Source: JAVZLH01 sp038883475 (GTDB taxonomy: Archaea; Thermoproteota; Bathyarchaeia; Bathyarchaeales; Bathycorpusculaceae). From it: DNA of 64,000 bases. Below are positions 15,879 through 24,322 of the stretch, piece after piece; position 1 is the stretch's first letter; each line of letters starts with the position of its first letter. The stretch covers positions 1 to 64,000 of the forward strand of contig JAVZMA010000006.1 in NCBI GenBank assembly GCA_038883475.1, read 5' to 3'. A program made the position numbers and the translations under genes. The notes under the pieces were generated by a model that was not told where the DNA came from, ran no database searches, and saw only the letters and a list, made by a program, of their open reading frames with translations.

Positions 15879-17111
15879 ATGACGCTGCGCTCCTACATAA
15901 TCTCAAGGATACTACTAACAATACCAATGATATTCATACTTCTAACAATGGTATTCGTTATCGTACGAGTTTTGCCAGGAGACCCAGTTCTACTTCACTT
16001 TGAAAAAATGGAAAACCTTAAGGCCATAGAGGAGATGCGACAAAAATTAGGCCTCGACAAACCTCTATGGATACAGTATTTTGATTACTTATATGGTCTT
16101 TTAAGAGGAGACCTTGGCAAGTCAATGCAGGATTTCTCTCCTGTGGCCCAGCAAATTTTCTCTGCGTTTCCCGCAACGCTGGAGCTTGCAATTTTCTCCA
16201 TGATTATCGCGATTTCTCTCGGCATTTTCCTAGGAGTGGAGGCGTCAAAATCCTATAATAAACCTAAGGACCACGCTATAAGAGTTTTCGGAATAGTCAC
16301 CTATGCTATTCCGGTTTTCTTTTTGGGCATGATATTCCAAATAATTTTTGGAGTTGGTTTACGTTGGCTTCCGATTGGAGGGAGAACCTACCCAACCATG
16401 GAGCCAGTGGGGCTTATAATTCCGCTTGCACGACCTCCATGGGGCTTCTTGACTCATTTTCTTCTGTCGTGCATAGCTGGTTTAGTACCGTTAACATTAT
16501 GTTTAGTTATGCTGAAGATAAAGGGTAAAAAAATTACGCGAAAGGTTTTGGCGCTTCTCATCCTTGTTTTCTTGGCAACATGGATACTTTGGGCTGAGGT
16601 AGGTTGGTACTACATTTCTGTCGGGGAACTGCACATCACAACTGGTTTATACACCGTTGACAGCCTCCTTGAAGGGAACCTTTACAAATTTGCCGAAGCC
16701 CTCAGATACTTGTTTCTTCCCTCTTTAACGCTGGGCTTAGTCCTTTCCGGAGTTTTCATACGGTTAACGAGAAGCAACATGTTTGAAACCATTAGACTCG
16801 ATTTTGTCACAGCAGCCAAAGCAAGGGGATTAAAAGAGACGACGGTAACTTATGGCTATGCCTTCAGAAACGCCTTCCTTCCAATACTCACCATGATGGG
16901 GCTACAGTTTGCGACGCTCCTTGCTGGGGCAGTGCTGACCGAAACCACATTTTCATGGCCAGGCCTTGGAAGATACATCGTTGACCGCATCAACTTCAGA
17001 GATTACACAGCCATCCAAGGGGCTGTCGTGTTCTTTGGCATTCTAGTGTCTATTGTAAGTTTAGTGGTGGATTTGCTTTATGCGTATCTTGACCCGAGAA
17101 TTCGACTGTAG
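15879..17111 (+). CDS. Peptide-type ABC transporter permease, DppB/OppB family
   Basis: A 410-residue inner permease. It begins with the family start LRSYIISRILLTIPMIFILLTMVFVIVRVLPGDPV and carries the coupling EAA-like segment FVTAAKARGLKETTVTYGYAFRNAFLPILT, then GAVLTETTFSWPGLGRYIVDRI. It is 70-80 residues longer than typical DppB, mainly because of an extra stretch around residues 200-265 with two more hydrophobic segments. Follows the binding protein by 55 bases and precedes the DppC-type gene by 12. Forms the membrane pore with that partner. Confidence 0.92.
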   Translation: MTLRSYIISRILLTIPMIFILLTMVFVIVRVLPGDPVLLHFEKMENLKAIEEMRQKLGLDKPLWIQYFDYLYGLLRGDLGKSMQDFSPVAQQIFSAFPATLELAIFSMIIAISLGIFLGVEASKSYNKPKDHAIRVFGIVTYAIPVFFLGMIFQIIFGVGLRWLPIGGRTYPTMEPVGLIIPLARPPWGFLTHFLLSCIAGLVPLTLCLVMLKIKGKKITRKVLALLILVFLATWILWAEVGWYYISVGELHITTGLYTVDSLLEGNLYKFAEALRYLFLPSLTLGLVLSGVFIRLTRSNMFETIRLDFVTAAKARGLKETTVTYGYAFRNAFLPILTMMGLQFATLLAGAVLTETTFSWPGLGRYIVDRINFRDYTAIQGAVVFFGILVSIVSLVVDLLYAYLDPRIRL

Positions 17112-17123
17112 GAGGGGGTTACT

Positions 17124-18014
17124 GTGGAAAAGCTTGGTGTAAGAAGAAGCATGCTCTCAAAGATTGTACCTGGCATAACTTCTCTAACAAAAAGGGGGTT
17201 AGCCGGTTGGCTGATAATACTTGGCGCTGTAATAGTGGCGTCAATAATTGTTATGACTTTGCTCTCTCCATGGATATCCCCTTACGACCCATCAACTAAG
17301 GGTATAAACGTGGGTGCACCATTAACCCCGCCAAATTACCAATTCCCCTTCGGGACAAACGATTTGGGGCAAGACATGTTGAGCAGAGTGATATCTGGAG
17401 GAGGTATAATGCTACAAGTTGCGCTATTGTCTGTCGTAATATGCTTAATGGTGGGTGTTCCTTTGGGGTTGTTCTCGTCTTATATAGGTGGAGTGCTCGA
17501 CAGAACCATCTGCCTCGTAATGGACAGCGTTTACGCATTTCCCGGTTTGATTCTTGCGATAGCAATCGCAGCGATGCTGGGAAGAGGTGTCACAAACATG
17601 GCTTTATCAATTGCAGTTGTGTATATTCCTTCATACTTCAGAGTAATCCGAAGTCAAGTGCTAAGCATAAAAGAGATGCCTTACGTTGAGGCAGCCCAAT
17701 CTATTGGGGCGAAAAGCCGCACAATACTTTTTAACTACATATTGCCAAACGTTGTTCCCTCCATAGTTGTTGTTGCAACAGTAAATTTTGCAGATGCTAT
17801 CTTAACAGCGGCGGGTTTGACTTTCATTGGTTTAGGCGTTGAAGTTGACATTCCCGACTGGGGTTGGGACTTAACTAATGGGCGTAGACTTCTTCCCAGC
17901 GGAGTTTGGTGGGTAATAACTTTTCCAGGCATATTCATAATACTTCTGGCTTTAGGATTCACATTAATGGGAGAAGGACTAAGTGAGCTCCTAAACCCGA
18001 AACTTAGAGAATAA
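17124..18014 (+). CDS. Peptide-type ABC transporter permease, DppC/OppC family
   Basis: A 296-residue permease with a long N-terminal lead, a first membrane segment (GWLIILGAVIVASIIVMTLL), the conserved SPYDPSTKGINVGAPLTPP...FPFGTNDLGQDMLSRVISGG block and the EAA segment PYVEAAQSIGAKSRTILFNYILPNVVPSIVV. GLGVEVDIPDWGWDL and the end LGEGLSELLNPKLRE-like segment match DppC. It starts at GTG (17124), preceded by a strong GGAGGGGG. Pairs with the DppB-type permease; the ATPase gene follows after 10 bases. Confidence 0.92.
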   Translation: MEKLGVRRSMLSKIVPGITSLTKRGLAGWLIILGAVIVASIIVMTLLSPWISPYDPSTKGINVGAPLTPPNYQFPFGTNDLGQDMLSRVISGGGIMLQVALLSVVICLMVGVPLGLFSSYIGGVLDRTICLVMDSVYAFPGLILAIAIAAMLGRGVTNMALSIAVVYIPSYFRVIRSQVLSIKEMPYVEAAQSIGAKSRTILFNYILPNVVPSIVVVATVNFADAILTAAGLTFIGLGVEVDIPDWGWDLTNGRRLLPSGVWWVITFPGIFIILLALGFTLMGEGLSELLNPKLRE

Positions 18015-18024
18015 GGGGAAGCCC

Positions 18025-18999
18025 ATGCAAAAACAACTGTTAACAGTAGAAGATTTAACCGTTGAGTATTGGACAAGAAGAGGAAAAGTGCGGGCGGTAG
18101 ACAATGTTTCCTTCTCTCTAGGTAAAGCTGAAACATTAGGTGTTGTTGGCGAGTCAGGTTCGGGAAAATCTACTCTGGGGCTATCTTTAATTCGCCTTGT
18201 TCCTCCACCTGGAAGAATAGTTAAGGGTCATGTGTGGCTTGAAGGCAAAGACCTTCTTAAACTTCGAGAGAACGAAATGCGCGATGTGAGAGGGAGAAAA
18301 ATAGCTTTCGTCTTCCAAGATCCTATGACTTCTCTGAATCCCGTTAAGAAAGTAGGCGCACATTTTGTGGAGTTAATCCGAACTCACGAGCCTAAAATAA
18401 GCGATGAAGAAGCTCTTAAACGCGCGGAAAAACTTCTCAAGGATGTTGGTATACAACCTGAACGTATAAACGATTATCCTCATCAACTAAGCGGGGGAAT
18501 GAGGCAACGCGTAATGATAGCTTTAGCTATAACCCTCAACCCTTACATAGTTGTCGCTGATGAACCTACGACAGCCCTTGACGTTATTGTGCAAGCGAAA
18601 ATACTTGACCTCTTAAAAGACATTCAAAACGCATACGCAATGACTTTAATCCTCATCACGCATGATTTGAGCATAGCGCTTGAAAGGTGCGACAAAATCC
18701 TTGTAATGTACGCTGGGCACATGGTTGAGCGCGCCCACATAAAAGACATTTATAAAAACCCTCAGCATCCATACACACGGGGGCTTCTAAAGTCTATTCC
18801 AAACATCGAACTTGCCGAGCAAAAACTCGAAGCCATACCTGGTTCTCCACCAGACCTCCTTAACCTTCCCAAAGGTTGCAGGTTCTGGCCGCGTTGTTCT
18901 AGTGCGATGGATAAATGTAGAAAAACTGAACCTCAGCTAATAGAAACCGAACCCAATCATTTTGTTCGTTGTTTTCTGTATGGAGACGGCGGAAAATGA
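18025..18999 (+). CDS. Peptide-type ABC transporter ATPase, DppD/OppD family
   Basis: A 324-residue ATPase. Walker A is GESGSGKSTLG, the Q-loop is FVFQDPMTSLNPV, the signature is QLSGGMRQRVMIALA and Walker B is YIVVADEPTTALDV with a following ITHDLSIA switch. The C-terminal oligopeptide-transporter extension holds three to four cysteines (GCRFWPRCSSAMDKC...C) that in DppD/F proteins form an iron-sulfur or metal site. Its stop overlaps the next ATPase gene's start as ATGA, so the two are translationally coupled and should form the ATPase heterodimer. Confidence 0.93.
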   Translation: MQKQLLTVEDLTVEYWTRRGKVRAVDNVSFSLGKAETLGVVGESGSGKSTLGLSLIRLVPPPGRIVKGHVWLEGKDLLKLRENEMRDVRGRKIAFVFQDPMTSLNPVKKVGAHFVELIRTHEPKISDEEALKRAEKLLKDVGIQPERINDYPHQLSGGMRQRVMIALAITLNPYIVVADEPTTALDVIVQAKILDLLKDIQNAYAMTLILITHDLSIALERCDKILVMYAGHMVERAHIKDIYKNPQHPYTRGLLKSIPNIELAEQKLEAIPGSPPDLLNLPKGCRFWPRCSSAMDKCRKTEPQLIETEPNHFVRCFLYGDGGK

Positions 19000-19991
19000 G
19001 TCAAGTTGAAATCGTGAAAGTTGAAAACTTAAAAAAGTATTTCCCAGTTGAGAAAAGCTTTCTTGAGAAACTGCTGACCCGCACTAGAAACTTTGTTCGA
19101 GCTGTTGACGATGTAACCTTCTCTGTGCGAAAAGGCGAGGTCTTCACCCTTGCTGGCGAAAGTGGATGTGGAAAAACAACCACTGGAAAACTTATTTTAA
19201 GACTTATTCTGCCAACATCTGGAAAAGTGTTCTTTAAAAACCAAGAGATAACAAATCTTAAACCAGAAGAACTAAGGCTTCTGAGAAGAAAAATGCAGAT
19301 AATATTCCAAGATCCCTACGCCTCATTTAACCCGCGAATGAAAATTGGAGACGCCGTAGGACATCCACTTGAAATTCACGGGTTAGCTTCAGGCGAGGAG
19401 AAGAGGAAAAGAGTCCTAGCAATGTTGGAACGCGTGGGTTTGACGCCCCCAGAACAGTTTGTAGAATTGTATCCGCATCAACTAAGCGGAGGACAAAGGC
19501 AACGGGCGGCAATGGCAAGATCTTTAATTCTAGATCCCGAATTTATTGTGGCAGATGAACCGGTTTCCATGATAGACGTTTCGCTGAGAACAACAATAAT
19601 CGATTTAATGTTAGATCTTAAAAGGGAATTGCAACTCACCTATCTATTCATAACACATGATTTAGCTGTTGCCAAATATATTTCAGATAGAATCGCAATA
19701 ATGTATCTCGGAAAAATTGTGGAGATGGGTGAAAAGGAAGAAATTTTTTCAAATCCGCTGCATCCTTACACCCAAGCATTGCTTTCAGCCATACCAGTTC
19801 CAAATCCGGAACGCAAAAGGAAAGCAATGGAACTTAAAGGTGAAGTGCCCTCAGCCGTAAAAATTCCTACTGGTTGCCGTTTTCACCCTAGATGCCCATT
19901 TGCGGAGAAAATATGTAAAGAAAAGGAACCTGAATTAATAGCTGCGGCGTCTGGTCATTTCGTGTCTTGCCATCTAATTGGAAGCAAATAA
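18996..19991 (+). CDS. Peptide-type ABC transporter ATPase, DppF/OppF family
   Basis: About 331 residues. Walker A is GESGCGKTTTGK, the Q-loop IIFQDPYASFNPRM, the signature HQLSGGQRQRAAMARSL and Walker B FIVADEPVSMIDVS. The C-terminal cysteine cluster (GCRFHPRCPFAEKIC...C) matches the DppD-type partner. The frame is open from 18969, but the ATG at 18996, sharing ATGA with the stop of the previous gene, is the natural start. Last gene of the five-gene operon; nothing transcribed in the same direction follows closely. Confidence 0.93.
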   Translation: MSQVEIVKVENLKKYFPVEKSFLEKLLTRTRNFVRAVDDVTFSVRKGEVFTLAGESGCGKTTTGKLILRLILPTSGKVFFKNQEITNLKPEELRLLRRKMQIIFQDPYASFNPRMKIGDAVGHPLEIHGLASGEEKRKRVLAMLERVGLTPPEQFVELYPHQLSGGQRQRAAMARSLILDPEFIVADEPVSMIDVSLRTTIIDLMLDLKRELQLTYLFITHDLAVAKYISDRIAIMYLGKIVEMGEKEEIFSNPLHPYTQALLSAIPVPNPERKRKAMELKGEVPSAVKIPTGCRFHPRCPFAEKICKEKEPELIAAASGHFVSCHLIGSK

Positions 19992-20000
19992 TTGCCTAGG

Positions 20001-20126
20001 TCATTCTGCCTTCGAGTTTTTTACATTACGCGCCCAGAGTGCTCCCCAAATTGCTAGGGATGCAATTGTAATCCAGAAAAGGATTATTAGCATTTTAACA
20101 GCGTCGGAAGCTATTTCCTCAAACAT
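20001..20126 (-). CDS. Small single-pass membrane protein, 41 residues (hypothetical)
   Basis: A short frame on the minus strand within the 346-base space after the transporter operon. It reads MFEEIASDAVKMLIILFW, then ITIASLAIWGALWARNVKNS and a KAE end: an acidic N-terminus, one hydrophobic helix and a basic tail, a plausible membrane topology. A GGAG lies 10 bases before the ATG. I do not recognise the family. The remaining space, 20127-20337, holds no convincing gene. Confidence 0.45.
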   Translation of the reverse strand: MFEEIASDAVKMLIILFWITIASLAIWGALWARNVKNSKAE

Positions 20127-20337
20127 GATGCGCCTTCTCCGTAAAGAACAATTGCCTTGACAACCTATAAAACAAAGTTTCCATGAATGAAATAAGTTTG
20201 CATTGCGGCATATTGTTGTAAAGGATATATGCTAGGAGAGATAGTAAGTGTTTTATAAAGATTCCACTATATACGATTTCAGCCCAACCGGGGAGAAAGG
20301 AGAGGGCTTCCATTACCATCTATTTTCTAGCAAAACT

Positions 20338-21876
20338 TTACTTCAATCCAAAACTTGAGGGTCTTCCTCCAAGTTTGTAACCGTAGTACCATGCTGTCCA
20401 GCCTTTTTGGAAAGCCTCTTTTGCTTCTTTTCTCCTTCTTCTACGATAGAACCATAAAGCAAGTAAGCCAATTACTATAACCCAGATTAAAAGCAAAAGC
20501 CAGTAGAACCATTCTGGAAGATACCATCCACCCACATGTAGAGAAGAATAATGGGCGGTAGCCGTGTGGGGGCTATCCATAAAAACTGTTATTGTTTTAA
20601 CTCCCATAGCAAGGTAACTTCCGTCAACATCCCACCTTTCAAAATTGTACTCGGACAGCGCTGGCGCCGTTAAGGTAACGTTCTGAAAAGCATCATGCCA
20701 TCCCTCGCCAGGAATAGTCACTATTCCAGCAGGGTCAGTTTGCACGGTTAGGTGGCATTGAAGAATGTAATGGGCAGTAGCTGTGCGATTACCATCCATT
20801 GTAATTGTGATAGGGTTTTCCGGCTTAAGTACTCCATCTACATTCCAGTAAAGAAATTTGTAACGTACGCCAAGAGACATAGAAACATATAAAGGCGCTG
20901 TCAAAGACACAACAGAGTTTTCATTGTACCAGCCCTCGCCAGGAATACAAGCAATATCTTGCGGGTCTGTTTTCACAATTAGATAATAACGCCTTTTTGG
21001 AGACGCTATTATTTCAAATGTTGATGTGACGGCTGGACTATATGGCAAACCACCCATTTTAGGTGAGGCTGTGTATGGTCCGGCAGTTGTCGTTGCAATC
21101 CCGATAATGGTGGAAATTGGTATTTGGAAAAGAGCAGACAAATGACTTTCGCCAGGTTGAAAAACTAAGTTATCCTTTTCTATGTATGTTATTGGGTATG
21201 CTGCGGCATCATAAACTGTGATTATAATTGTACCCAACTTTGCCGTCAATGCAATGTTCCTTACAGTTAGGTTAAAGACTACGGTCTCTCCTCTTTGAAA
21301 TTCTCTCTGCGGCTCTAAATTCTCATTCAAAGTTGTTATGTCAGTTACCTGAACTATCCAGCCAACTTGAAAAGTTAAAGAATCTATTATAACCTCTCCT
21401 GCCACATCTACTGTTGCAATTGCAGACCATTCGCCAAAAATTATCTGTTCAGCGTTTTCTTCTGGCCAAGGAATTCTAAAACTAAATTGGGCTATTCCGC
21501 TTTGATTTGTAGGTGACGTGTGTACCATTGTTATGTTTTGAAAAGCGTTAGATGGGTTGTTTACTTGGAAGGCCACAAGCTTATTCGCTACTGGGTACTC
21601 ATTGTATGTAACAAGCGCGTAGAGAAAAACCAATTCTTGTGGCTGAAAAGAGTCGCTTGACTGGTTTATTCCTTTTCCATCAAACGGTTTTTTGTCTGTA
21701 AAAATATCGATTTTTCTACTGAGATAGCTTGAAAAAGAAAGCCCTAAATCTTCTCTAATAACGCTCAGTAAAATTACGACTGTTGCAAGTATCACAGCTA
21801 GTTTTTTGAGGTTACTGCTCATTGCCATCAAGCTTTTAGTGTATGCTGATTTCTTTAACAAATATTCCGTAATCAT
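20338..21876 (-). CDS. Cell-surface protein with two tandem beta repeats
   Basis: Up to 512 residues; ATGs at codons 17 and 19 are alternative starts nearer to the N-terminal hydrophobic segment (KKLAVILATVVILLSVI). The middle is a series of beta-rich segments with many N-glycosylation sequons. Residues 298-370 and 374-443 are two copies of a repeat starting LxVxTDPxxIxxIPGEGW and ending TATAHY, as in bacterial-type surface repeat domains. A membrane helix (about 455-477) and a basic tail RRRRRKEAKEAF anchor the C-terminus. Function unknown; probably an adhesin or envelope protein. Confidence 0.75.
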   Translation of the reverse strand: MITEYLLKKSAYTKSLMAMSSNLKKLAVILATVVILLSVIREDLGLSFSSYLSRKIDIFTDKKPFDGKGINQSSDSFQPQELVFLYALVTYNEYPVANKLVAFQVNNPSNAFQNITMVHTSPTNQSGIAQFSFRIPWPEENAEQIIFGEWSAIATVDVAGEVIIDSLTFQVGWIVQVTDITTLNENLEPQREFQRGETVVFNLTVRNIALTAKLGTIIITVYDAAAYPITYIEKDNLVFQPGESHLSALFQIPISTIIGIATTTAGPYTASPKMGGLPYSPAVTSTFEIIASPKRRYYLIVKTDPQDIACIPGEGWYNENSVVSLTAPLYVSMSLGVRYKFLYWNVDGVLKPENPITITMDGNRTATAHYILQCHLTVQTDPAGIVTIPGEGWHDAFQNVTLTAPALSEYNFERWDVDGSYLAMGVKTITVFMDSPHTATAHYSSLHVGGWYLPEWFYWLLLLIWVIVIGLLALWFYRRRRRKEAKEAFQKGWTAWYYGYKLGGRPSSFGLK

Positions 21877-21958
21877 GAATATTACTACAAAGGATGCGTT
21901 TTCAAAAAGCTACAATCCCAAATTTTATTCAAAAATGTTAAAGCGGGCCCGCCGGGAA

Positions 21959-21989
21959 CTGTCCCTTGAAAGGTCTGTGCCCTTCAAGT
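21959..21989 (-). other. tRNA-Lys intron 2 (T-loop, 58/59)
   Basis: A 31-base intron with an inner helix CTTGAA/TTTCAAG and a central helix GUUC/GGAC. Bulges AAA and AGT cut after their second base place it at 58/59; a one-base shift (59/60, 21958..21988) gives TTCAAAT instead. Confidence 0.8.
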
Positions 21990-22017
21990 TTGAACCCGGG
22001 ACCTACGGGTTAAGAGC

Positions 22018-22045
22018 CTCAACCCATCCCGCGCAGCGGTTTGGT
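22018..22045 (-). other. tRNA-Lys intron 1 (position 30/31)
   Basis: A 28-base intron. The outer helix AGAG/CUCU joins the D-stem strand with the anticodon loop. The central helix is CGGC/GUUG, the bulges are GGA and AGG, and the inner helix is CCA..CCGC/GCGG..TGG: a complete bulge-helix-bulge. A one-base shift (29/30) gives the same product. Confidence 0.85.
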
Positions 22046-22179
22046 CCGCCGCTCTACCTTACTGAGCTACGGGCCCATTGGTTTTCGTAGATATGCATTG
22101 AATTGCGGTTTAATAAATTTAGCTTCGTGAAAAGTTAAATGGTTCTGTGTTTAGTCTATTTTGGTTGATGGAGCGGGAA

Positions 22180-22983
22180 GTGTTGGGTGAAGTTATTTTT
22201 GTTGGCTTGGGATTGCATGACGAGTTTGGGATAAGCTTGCGCGGGTTAGAAGAGGTGAGGGATGCGGACGCCGTTTTTGTAGAGCTTTACACGAGTTTAT
22301 TGCCAAAGTTTTCGAAGGAGCATTTTGAAGAGATTTCGGGTAAGAAGCTCAATGTTGTTTCGCGGAGGGAGTTAGAGGAAGAAAATGGAAAAGTCATCCT
22401 AGAGGCTACAAAGAGAGGCAAGGTTGTTTTGCTTGTTCCAGGCGACCCGCTTGTGGCTACTACGCATATTGCCTTAAGGTTAGAGGCTGAAAAACGCGGA
22501 GTAAAGACGCGTATTGTTCACGGCGCATCAATAATTTCTGCAGTTGTTGGCTTGTCGGGCTTGCACAGTTACAAGTTTGGTAAAAGTGTTACTATACCGT
22601 TTCCAGAAGAAACCAAGCCATTAACACCCTACAAGGTTATTGGTCAGAATAGGCGGCTTGGGCTTCATACGCTCTGTTTGCTTGACATAAAGGCTGAAGA
22701 GAAACGTTATCTGAACATCCGCGAAGCTTTGGAAGCCCTATTAAAAATTGAGAAAGAACGGAGGAAGGGCGTAATTACCTCAAACACGTTTGTGGTTGGC
22801 ATAGCTAGGGCTGGCAGTGACGCGCCTACAGTTAAAGCCTCAACAGTAAGCGAACTGTTAAATTACAATTTTGGGGAGCCGCCTTACAGCCTCATATTTC
22901 TTGGAAACCTTCATTTCATGGAGGCTGAAGCCCTAATAGCTTTTGCAGGTGCTCCGCCGAAAATAAGGGAGGCTGTTGAATGA
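22180..22983 (+). CDS. dphB: Diphthine synthase
   Basis: About 267 residues of the tetrapyrrole methylase fold that methylate the modified histidine of elongation factor 2 with S-adenosylmethionine. Conserved segments are VIFVGLGLHDEFGISLRGLEEVRDADAVFVELYTS, LLVPGDPLVATTHI (SAM site), VHGASIISAVVGLSGLHSYKFGKSVTI and GIARAGSDAPTVKA. The frame is open from 22147 and an ATG exists at 22168, but a GTG at 22180, six bases after GGAG, starts right before the family's first strand. Its stop overlaps the DUF357 start (ATGA). First gene of a four-gene overlapping run. Confidence 0.92.
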   Translation: MLGEVIFVGLGLHDEFGISLRGLEEVRDADAVFVELYTSLLPKFSKEHFEEISGKKLNVVSRRELEEENGKVILEATKRGKVVLLVPGDPLVATTHIALRLEAEKRGVKTRIVHGASIISAVVGLSGLHSYKFGKSVTIPFPEETKPLTPYKVIGQNRRLGLHTLCLLDIKAEEKRYLNIREALEALLKIEKERRKGVITSNTFVVGIARAGSDAPTVKASTVSELLNYNFGEPPYSLIFLGNLHFMEAEALIAFAGAPPKIREAVE

Positions 22984-23267
22984 GTCTTGAGGAGCTTGTT
23001 TCTAATTATGTGGGTTCCGTGGAGCAAGTTCTTAGAGAAATCAAAACTGTTGATAAACCCTTAAATGTGAATTTAGAAGGCGTTGAGAAAGTTATTGAGT
23101 ATGCTAGAGCCTATTTAGATGACGCAAAATATTATAGGGAGAAGATGCGGTTTGAAGTTAGCTTAGCCGCGGTTGCCTATTGCGAAGGTTTATTAGACGC
23201 TTTAAAACTGCTTGGAGCGGTGAAGTTTGAATGGCCATTGAAGAAAAAGAGCGGAAGAGAAAGATAG
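22980..23267 (+). CDS. DUF357 family protein
   Basis: A 95-residue helical archaeal protein (VIEYARAYLDDAKYYREKMRFEVSLAAVAYCEGLLDALKLLG) matching DUF357. No biochemical function is known, but it is usually found beside the FAD synthase gene, as here: ribL starts 37 bases before this gene ends. The start ATG overlaps the dphB stop. The tail is basic (KKKSGRER). Confidence 0.85.
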   Translation: MSLEELVSNYVGSVEQVLREIKTVDKPLNVNLEGVEKVIEYARAYLDDAKYYREKMRFEVSLAAVAYCEGLLDALKLLGAVKFEWPLKKKSGRER

Positions 23268-23698
23268 TTTTGGCTTCTGGGGTATTTGACCTTCTGCATC
23301 TTGGGCACGTTAGGTTTTTGGAAGAGGCGAAGAAGGCTGGCGGGAAAGATGCTGAACTTATAGTTATTGTGGCTAGAGACAGCACCGTAGAGAAGAGAAA
23401 AGGCAAGAAGCCGATAATGCCAGAAAACCAGCGTAGGGCACTCGTGGAATCTTTAAAAGTTGTTGACGAAGCCATTCTAGGATATGAAAGCTTCGACATT
23501 GGAGGAGTTATTGAAAAAATAAAGCCAGACATAATTGCTGTTGGATATGATCAAGATGGTATGGAGAAGACTGTGAAGAAGTATTTGGATGAGCATGGTT
23601 TAAAGATAAAGGTTGTTAGGATTGGAAAGTTTAGCGAGGATGAGTTGGACAGTTCTTCGAAAATTAAACAGAAGATTATTGGAGATTTTAGAAGGTGA
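23231..23698 (+). CDS. ribL: FAD synthase (archaeal nucleotidyltransferase)
   Basis: A 155-residue cytidylyltransferase-fold enzyme that transfers AMP from ATP to FMN. The motif GVFDLLHLGHVRFLEEAKKAG carries HLGH; DIIAVGYDQDGMEKTV and the late SSSKIKQKI (ISSSxIR-like) complete the active site. Length equals that of RibL of methanogens. It overlaps DUF357 upstream and shares GTGA with the rhomboid gene downstream. The intact riboflavin kinase ribK, the preceding step, lies 3.3 kb away. Confidence 0.92.
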   Translation: MAIEEKERKRKIVLASGVFDLLHLGHVRFLEEAKKAGGKDAELIVIVARDSTVEKRKGKKPIMPENQRRALVESLKVVDEAILGYESFDIGGVIEKIKPDIIAVGYDQDGMEKTVKKYLDEHGLKIKVVRIGKFSEDELDSSSKIKQKIIGDFRR

Positions 23699-24315
23699 GT
23701 TTGACGTTTGCAGCTTCTAAAAGGTTTTCTCCGACATTTATTATTATTGCATTGAACATAGCGGTTTACGTTTACACTTCGGTTTTAAGCGGAGATTTCA
23801 TGGAAACAAGTTATGATGTTATTTTGCGGTATGGGCAAGTGAACTATCTGGTTATGAAGGGGGTTTATTGGCAGCTTTTCACAGCTATGTTTATCCACGC
23901 TGACATCATACACATTTCGGGCAACATGCTATTCCTACTAATTTTCGGGCTTCGAGCGGAGGAAATGTTCAAAATCCATGAATACTTGCTCATATACTTC
24001 CTAAGCGGACTAGCTGGAAACCTCCTAACACTACTGTTTGGACCTTTTGCGCCGCCGTCGGTTGGGGCTTCAGGCGCCATCTTCGGAATGCTTGGCGCAT
24101 GCACAATTTATGTTCGCCGCGCTTTTGGCCAGTCAATAGTTGGCGCGTTGTTATATTCCCTTTTTTGGCTGATGATGAGTGCGGGACCTGAAGTGAATAA
24201 TTTGGCTCATTTAGGTGGCTTAATCGTTGGGCTTGTGGTTGGGTATTTTCTGGCTTTCAGGCGTAAGCTAAAAGCTTCGCATGTGATAAGTTATGCCTAT
24301 TCAGTTAATGTTTGA
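23695..24315 (+). CDS. Rhomboid-family intramembrane serine protease
   Basis: A 206-residue protein with six membrane segments. The catalytic serine is in PSVGASGAIFGMLGA (GxSG) at about residue 124, and the histidine in NNLAHLGGLIVGLVVGYF near residue 175; the L1-loop WQLFTAMFIHADIIHISGNMLFLLIFG is typical. Both catalytic residues are present, so it should be active. GTG start overlapping the ribL stop by 4 bases. The substrate is unknown. Confidence 0.92.
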   Translation: MSLTFAASKRFSPTFIIIALNIAVYVYTSVLSGDFMETSYDVILRYGQVNYLVMKGVYWQLFTAMFIHADIIHISGNMLFLLIFGLRAEEMFKIHEYLLIYFLSGLAGNLLTLLFGPFAPPSVGASGAIFGMLGACTIYVRRAFGQSIVGALLYSLFWLMMSAGPEVNNLAHLGGLIVGLVVGYFLAFRRKLKASHVISYAYSVNV

Positions 24316-24322
24316 GAGTGAG

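Larger units (their letters stand above)
21944..22076 (-). tRNA. tRNA-Lys (CTT) with two introns, one in the T-loop
   Basis: After removal of 28 and 31 bases a complete 74-base tRNA results. The acceptor is GGGCCCG/CGGGCCC with discriminator G. The D-arm is GCTC-AGTAAGGTA-GAGC, the anticodon stem GCGGG/CCCGT with loop CTCTTAA (anticodon CTT), the variable loop AGGTC, and the T-stem CCGGG/CCCGG with a 7-base loop TTCAATT or TTCAAAT depending on the cut. CCA is not encoded. Intron 1 is at 30/31, the same site as in the tRNA-Tyr gene; intron 2 splits the T-loop. Confidence 0.92.

Noticed and set aside
20119..20319. A 66-residue frame on the minus strand
   Set aside because: No ribosome site, unlike-protein composition, and it overlaps the start of the more convincing 41-residue ORF.
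21806..22090. An ORF running through the tRNA-Lys gene on the plus strand
   Set aside because: It is an antisense shadow of the tRNA and of the start of the surface protein gene.
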